Source of the DNA: UMGS946 sp048421225
GTDB taxonomy: Bacteria > Bacillota > Clostridia > Christensenellales > CAG-138
DNA: 9,184 nucleotides
Reading direction: 5' to 3'
NCBI GenBank assembly: GCA_048421225.1
Contig: DBFNRV010000009.1
Span: 1-9,184 of the forward strand
The notes beneath the pieces are model-generated. The model was not told the origin of the DNA and made no database searches. It worked only from the letters and a program-made list of their open reading frames with translations. This document shows, one piece after another, positions 6,332-9,184 of the stretch (position 1 is the first letter of the stretch; the number at the start of each line of letters is the position of its first letter). The position numbers and the translations under genes are program-made.

Positions 6332-7516
6332 ATGAAGGATATCGTGATAGCGTCGGCATGCAGGACAGCCGTCGGCTCGTTTGGCGGAATGCTTAAGGAC
6401 GTGCCTGCCGCCGAGCTGGGAAGCATTGTAATAAAAGAAGCTGTCAAACGCGCAGGAATCAATCCGTCGGATATCGACGAAGTAATAATGGGATGCGTGC
6501 TTCAGGCCGGCTTGGGACAAAACGTAGCCCGCCAAGCCATGATTAAGGCCGGCCTGCCGGTTGAAACCCCGGCTATGACCATAAATAATGTATGCGGTTC
6601 AGGCCTAAAGTCGGTAAATACCGCGGCTGCATTAATACAGGCTGGCGACGCCGACGTGGTTCTGGTAGGGGGAATGGAGAACATGAGCATGGCGCCGTAC
6701 GCGCTGCCTAAAGCGCGCTTTGGATACCGAATGAGCATGCCCGAGGACATAGTGGTGGACACGATGGTGAAGGACGGCCTTTGGGAGGCGTTTAACAACT
6801 ATCATATGGGCGTAACGGCCGAAAACCTTGCAAAGCAGTACGGAATAACGCGCGAAATGCAGGATGAGTTTGCCGCAAACAGCCAGCAGAAGTGTGAAGC
6901 CGCCCAAAACGAAGGCAGGTTTGACGCGGAGATAGTTCCCGTGCCGGTAAAGGTCAAGCGCGACACCGTTATGTTTGACCGTGACGAGTTCCCGCGCGCC
7001 GGCGTAACCAAGGAGGGTTTGGGCAAGCTTAGGCCCGCGTTCATAAAGGATGGAACCGTGACCGCTGGGAACGCCTCTGGAATAAATGACGGAGCCGCTG
7101 CATTGATAGTTATGAGCGCTGAGAAGGCGGCGGAATTGGGAGTAAAACCCATTGCAAGGATCATTGCAACGGCGTCGGCCGGCGTAGAGCCGCATATAAT
7201 GGGAATAGGTCCCATTCACAGCACAAAAAAGGCCCTTAATAAGGCTGACTTGACAGTGGACCAGATTGATCTCATAGAGGCAAACGAAGCTTTTGCCGCC
7301 CAATCCATTGCGGTAAGCCAGGATATGGGATGGGATATGGATAAAGTCAACGTAAATGGCGGCGCGCTGGCCCTTGGCCATCCCATTGGCGCGTCTGGAG
7401 CCAGAATATTGGTAACCCTGCTTTACAGCTTGAGACGGATGGGCAAAAAAACCGGCCTTGCAACGCTGTGCGTAGGCGGCGGTATGGGAGTAACAACCAT
7501 TGTAGAGGCCCTATAA
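6332..7516 (+). CDS. atoB: Acetyl-CoA acetyltransferase (acetoacetyl-CoA thiolase)
   Basis: This cytoplasmic enzyme condenses two acetyl-CoA to acetoacetyl-CoA and CoA, or catalyses the reverse thiolysis. The 394-residue length is typical. The acyl-accepting Cys88 is in NNVCGSG, the catalytic His350 in LALGHPIGASGARI, and the general acid/base Cys380 in LCVGGGMG. GGMENMS and NEAFAAQ motifs are also present, so the active site is intact. GGGAGGA lies 9 nt before the ATG. Placed last in the operon after the CoA-transferase subunits, it fits acetoacetate activation followed by cleavage to acetyl-CoA, or the first step of butyrate/ketone formation. No hydroxybutyryl-CoA dehydrogenase, crotonase or decarboxylase gene is in the window, so direction is unresolved. 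A longer-chain 3-ketoacyl thiolase is a less likely alternative. Confidence 0.94.
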   Translation: MKDIVIASACRTAVGSFGGMLKDVPAAELGSIVIKEAVKRAGINPSDIDEVIMGCVLQAGLGQNVARQAMIKAGLPVETPAMTINNVCGSGLKSVNTAAALIQAGDADVVLVGGMENMSMAPYALPKARFGYRMSMPEDIVVDTMVKDGLWEAFNNYHMGVTAENLAKQYGITREMQDEFAANSQQKCEAAQNEGRFDAEIVPVPVKVKRDTVMFDRDEFPRAGVTKEGLGKLRPAFIKDGTVTAGNASGINDGAAALIVMSAEKAAELGVKPIARIIATASAGVEPHIMGIGPIHSTKKALNKADLTVDQIDLIEANEAFAAQSIAVSQDMGWDMDKVNVNGGALALGHPIGASGARILVTLLYSLRRMGKKTGLATLCVGGGMGVTTIVEAL

Positions 7517-7557
7517 GGATCTCTGACCACCCTATAGAATATATCTCACTTTTATAT

Positions 7558-7596
7558 TGATGCGCCGCCCGTCCTTTTAAGGCTGGCGGCGCATCA
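7558..7596 (+). terminator. Strong GC-rich hairpin ending the thiolase operon
   Basis: TGATGCGCCGCC (7558-7569) and GGCGGCGCATCA (7585-7596) form a perfect 12-bp stem. The 15-nt loop itself holds CCTT/AAGG pairing (7573-7576 with 7579-7582). The bases after it (TAGTGTGTTT) are only modestly T-rich, so termination may be partial or the stem may protect the mRNA 3' end. A weaker pairing, CTATA (7511-7515) with TATAG (7533-7537), overlaps the thiolase stop just upstream. Confidence 0.65.
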
Positions 7597-7859
7597 TAGT
7601 GTGTTTAAGTATCGATATTTTCGCTCTGCCCCGGCTAAATTTAGAACTAAACACATTGACCTTTTCACAGTCATGTCCAACGCCGTTAATACAAGTTAAA
7701 TATAGCTGACGCTATCTTTAATCAGTGTGCAGGCTCTTTACTTGGTTGATTTAGACTGGAATCCTCCTCGAAGGCTTATATTTTATAAATGCGTTATTAA
7801 TTGGCGTGACACCGGTTGCTCCAAACGCCGAATATATAAACCTTTAGCCCCTGTCCGGC
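7597..7859. other. Noncoding stretch between the thiolase operon and methionine gamma-lyase
   Basis: I see no supported gene here. It holds three structured motifs: an 8-bp inverted repeat (TGTGTTTA at 7600-7607, TAAACACA at 7648-7655), a perfect 10-bp palindrome CTAAATTTAG (7635-7644) inside that repeat, and a small ATAGC/GCTAT hairpin (7702-7715). No S-box (SAM-I) core, T-box or other riboswitch signature was recognised. An open frame running from 7727 into the next gene is explained by the absence of stop codons rather than by coding content. Confidence 0.5.
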
Positions 7860-7888
7860 TTGACGCTTTATTACTGTGGTGTTACCAT
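7860..7888 (+). promoter_or_regulatory. Probable extended -10 promoter of methionine gamma-lyase
   Basis: TTGACG (7860-7865) is followed by 17 nt and TACCAT (7883-7888), with TG one base upstream of the -10 as an extended element. The start would be near 7895, giving a leader of about 57 nt. TGGT (7877-7880) and ACCA (7884-7887) form a small inverted repeat across the -10 that could be bound by a regulator. An alternative -10, TATAAA at 7894-7899, lacks a good -35. Confidence 0.5.
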
Positions 7889-7936
7889 AGAAATATAAAA
7901 TTTCGGCATAATTCACGTGCTAATAGCAAAACATTT

Positions 7937-7944
7937 AAGGAGGA
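7937..7944 (+). promoter_or_regulatory. Ribosome binding site fixing the methionine gamma-lyase start
   Basis: AAGGAGGA lies 7 nt before ATG at 7952. Homology to the enzyme family begins just after this ATG, whereas the 75 codons in frame upstream show no family similarity. The start is therefore 7952 rather than 7727. Confidence 0.9.
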
Positions 7945-7951
7945 CACAGCC

Positions 7952-9157
7952 ATGTCAAGCGACATGTACAAGGGCTTTTCTACCAAACAGATCCACACAG
8001 CGCATGTGGATATACCGGGCATCAACCCCCTCGCCACTCCGATATTTCAAACATCGACCTTTGTGTTTGACAACACAGAACAGGGTGCGCGCCGCTTTAA
8101 AGGGGATGAGTCGGGCTACATATATACACGGCTAGGCAATCCCAATGCCAACCAGCTTGGAGAAAAGATCGCCGTTTTGGAAAACGGCCAAGCGGGCATG
8201 GTGATGAGCTCCGGTATGGGCGCCATAACCACTGTGATATGGACAGCGTTAAAGGCGGGAGACCATCTTCTTGCCGACGATGCCCTTTATGGATGTACGT
8301 TCTCCTATTTTACCCATGGGTTGACCCGTTTCGGCGTGGAAGTAACCCTTGTCGATTTTCAGGATATAGACGCTGTTAAAGCAAACATACGTGATAACAC
8401 AAAGGTTTTGTATTTTGAAACGCCGACAAACCCCAACCTCAAGCTTATCGATATAGCAGCAATCAGTGACATCGCGCACAAACATAATCCTGATATTAAG
8501 GTAATCGTAGACAATACCTTCTGTACTCCGTATCTTCAAAGACCGCTTGATATGGGCGCCGATGTGGTAATTCACAGCGCTACAAAGTATATAAACGGCC
8601 ATGGCGACGTTATTGCGGGCATGGCTGTCGGCAAGGCCGACTTTATTACAGAATGCACCATGTTTGGCCTTAAAGACATGACCGGCGCCGTAATCGGCCC
8701 GTTTGAGGCGTTTTTAATAAACCGTGGGCTCAAAACGCTGGATATCCGTGTTAAGAAGCACTGTGAAAGCGCCTTTGAGGTTGCAAAGCATCTTGAGAAC
8801 CATCCGATGGTCAAACGAGTATACTATCCTGGCCTTAAATCCCACACTCAGCATGAGCTTGCCATCAAGCAGATGAAAAACGGGTTCGGCGGAATAGTCG
8901 CTTTTGAACTGAACGCGACAAAGGATGAGAGCGAGAGGTTTATTAACTCGCTGAAGCTATGTACCCTAGCTGTAAGCCTCGGCGACGCCGAAACGCTTAT
9001 AGAGCATCCGGCCTCAATGACCCACAGCACCTACACGCCTGAAGCGCTTGAGGCTGCCGGAATATCGGAATCCCTTATCCGGCTTAGCGTAGGGCTTGAA
9101 GATGTTGAGGATATAATCGATGATCTTGATATGGGATTAAAGCTCATCACTCATTGA
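7952..9157 (+). CDS. mgl: L-methionine gamma-lyase (PLP-dependent)
   Basis: This enzyme splits methionine into methanethiol, ammonia and 2-oxobutyrate using pyridoxal phosphate; related enzymes also act on homocysteine and cysteine. From the ATG at 7952 it is 401 residues, normal for Cys/Met-metabolism PLP enzymes. Lys212 in HSATKY is the expected Schiff-base lysine and Asp187 in VDNTFCTPY contacts the cofactor ring. Tyr58/Arg60 bind phosphate, and Arg377 in LIRLSVGLED binds the substrate carboxylate. Two features favour methionine gamma-lyase over cystathionine gamma-synthase or gamma-lyase: Cys115 in LYGCTF, which matches the specific active-site cysteine of Pseudomonas methionine gamma-lyase (the others usually have Gly), and GLKDMTGA (239-246). 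The 2-oxobutyrate can feed propionyl-CoA formation. The 435-bp gap, upstream hairpin and own promoter suggest separate transcription from the thiolase operon. Confidence 0.93.
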   Translation: MSSDMYKGFSTKQIHTAHVDIPGINPLATPIFQTSTFVFDNTEQGARRFKGDESGYIYTRLGNPNANQLGEKIAVLENGQAGMVMSSGMGAITTVIWTALKAGDHLLADDALYGCTFSYFTHGLTRFGVEVTLVDFQDIDAVKANIRDNTKVLYFETPTNPNLKLIDIAAISDIAHKHNPDIKVIVDNTFCTPYLQRPLDMGADVVIHSATKYINGHGDVIAGMAVGKADFITECTMFGLKDMTGAVIGPFEAFLINRGLKTLDIRVKKHCESAFEVAKHLENHPMVKRVYYPGLKSHTQHELAIKQMKNGFGGIVAFELNATKDESERFINSLKLCTLAVSLGDAETLIEHPASMTHSTYTPEALEAAGISESLIRLSVGLEDVEDIIDDLDMGLKLITH

Positions 9158-9184
9158 TTATTATAAATTGAATAAAACGACCGG

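Noticed and set aside
5902..6462. A 186-residue minus-strand frame across the subunit B/thiolase junction
   Set aside because: It overlaps two clearly real genes and has no recognisable domain or start signal.
6632..7381. A 249-residue minus-strand frame inside the thiolase gene
   Set aside because: It lies wholly within an intact, motif-complete thiolase gene and has no ribosome binding site. It is a shadow of a GC-biased coding frame.
7753..7775. A GAGGAGG-like ribosome binding site on the minus strand (CCTCCTC at 7763-7769)
   Set aside because: No ATG, GTG or TTG follows at a usable distance on the minus strand and no open frame of note begins there.
7727..7951. A 75-codon N-terminal extension in frame with methionine gamma-lyase
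   Set aside because: It has no ribosome binding site and no family similarity, and the predicted promoter lies inside it. AAGGAGGA sits 7 nt before the ATG at 7952, where family homology begins.
7889..7951. A possible SAM or methionine riboswitch in the methionine gamma-lyase leader
   Set aside because: The predicted leader is only about 57 nt and AT-rich, and it lacks the conserved S-box core. Only a weak GAAAT/ATTTC pairing is visible.
1..9184. Mobile element, prophage, CRISPR array, toxin-antitoxin pair or other defence system
   Set aside because: No transposase, integrase, spaced repeats, small paired toxin/antitoxin genes or terminal inverted repeats were seen. All seven genes belong to well-known families.

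Overview
The window reads as chromosomal DNA from an anaerobic, low-to-mid GC Gram-positive bacterium (Bacillota, most likely Clostridia). The support is strong GGAGG-type ribosome binding sites, a TTG-started MecA-like lipoprotein PBP, a YabE-type G5/3D wall protein beside rsmA, a clostridial-style two-subunit CoA-transferase plus thiolase operon, and a methionine gamma-lyase. I cannot name genus or species from sequence alone. Seven protein-coding genes fill most of the window. I see no RNA gene, mobile element, CRISPR array or clear mark of horizontal transfer.

Region 1 (about 1-2260, minus strand): a wall-associated YabE-like protein (2139-886) and rsmA (883-62) form a tight two-gene unit with a 2-nt gap. 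It is driven by a near-perfect extended -10 promoter (2212-2184). The short leader holds an 11-codon reading frame whose stop overlaps the yabE-like start.

Region 2 (2213-4878, plus strand): a divergent TTGCCA-17-TATAAT promoter drives a large class B, MecA-like penicillin-binding lipoprotein. Its NTF2-like domain is interrupted by a Pro/Ser/Thr-rich stretch. A hairpin terminator overlaps its stop codon. A wall-modifying protein and a wall-synthesising transpeptidase therefore share one divergent control region, which carries a 9-bp direct repeat between the two -35 boxes.

Region 3 (4879-7596, plus strand): a compact operon of CoA-transferase subunit A, subunit B and acetyl-CoA acetyltransferase. 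Together they would move CoA onto acetoacetate and thiolyse acetoacetyl-CoA to two acetyl-CoA, or run the reverse. It ends in a strong 12-bp GC-rich hairpin.

Region 4 (7597-9184, plus strand): a noncoding leader of about 355 bp, then methionine gamma-lyase with its own probable extended -10 promoter. The enzyme makes 2-oxobutyrate, methanethiol and ammonia from methionine.

The gene content is ordinary core and amino acid/acid fermentation metabolism, and I found no convincing undescribed multi-gene system. The points most worth a second look are the divergent control region, the overlapping upstream reading frame, the split MecA-type domain and the altered 3D-domain aspartate.
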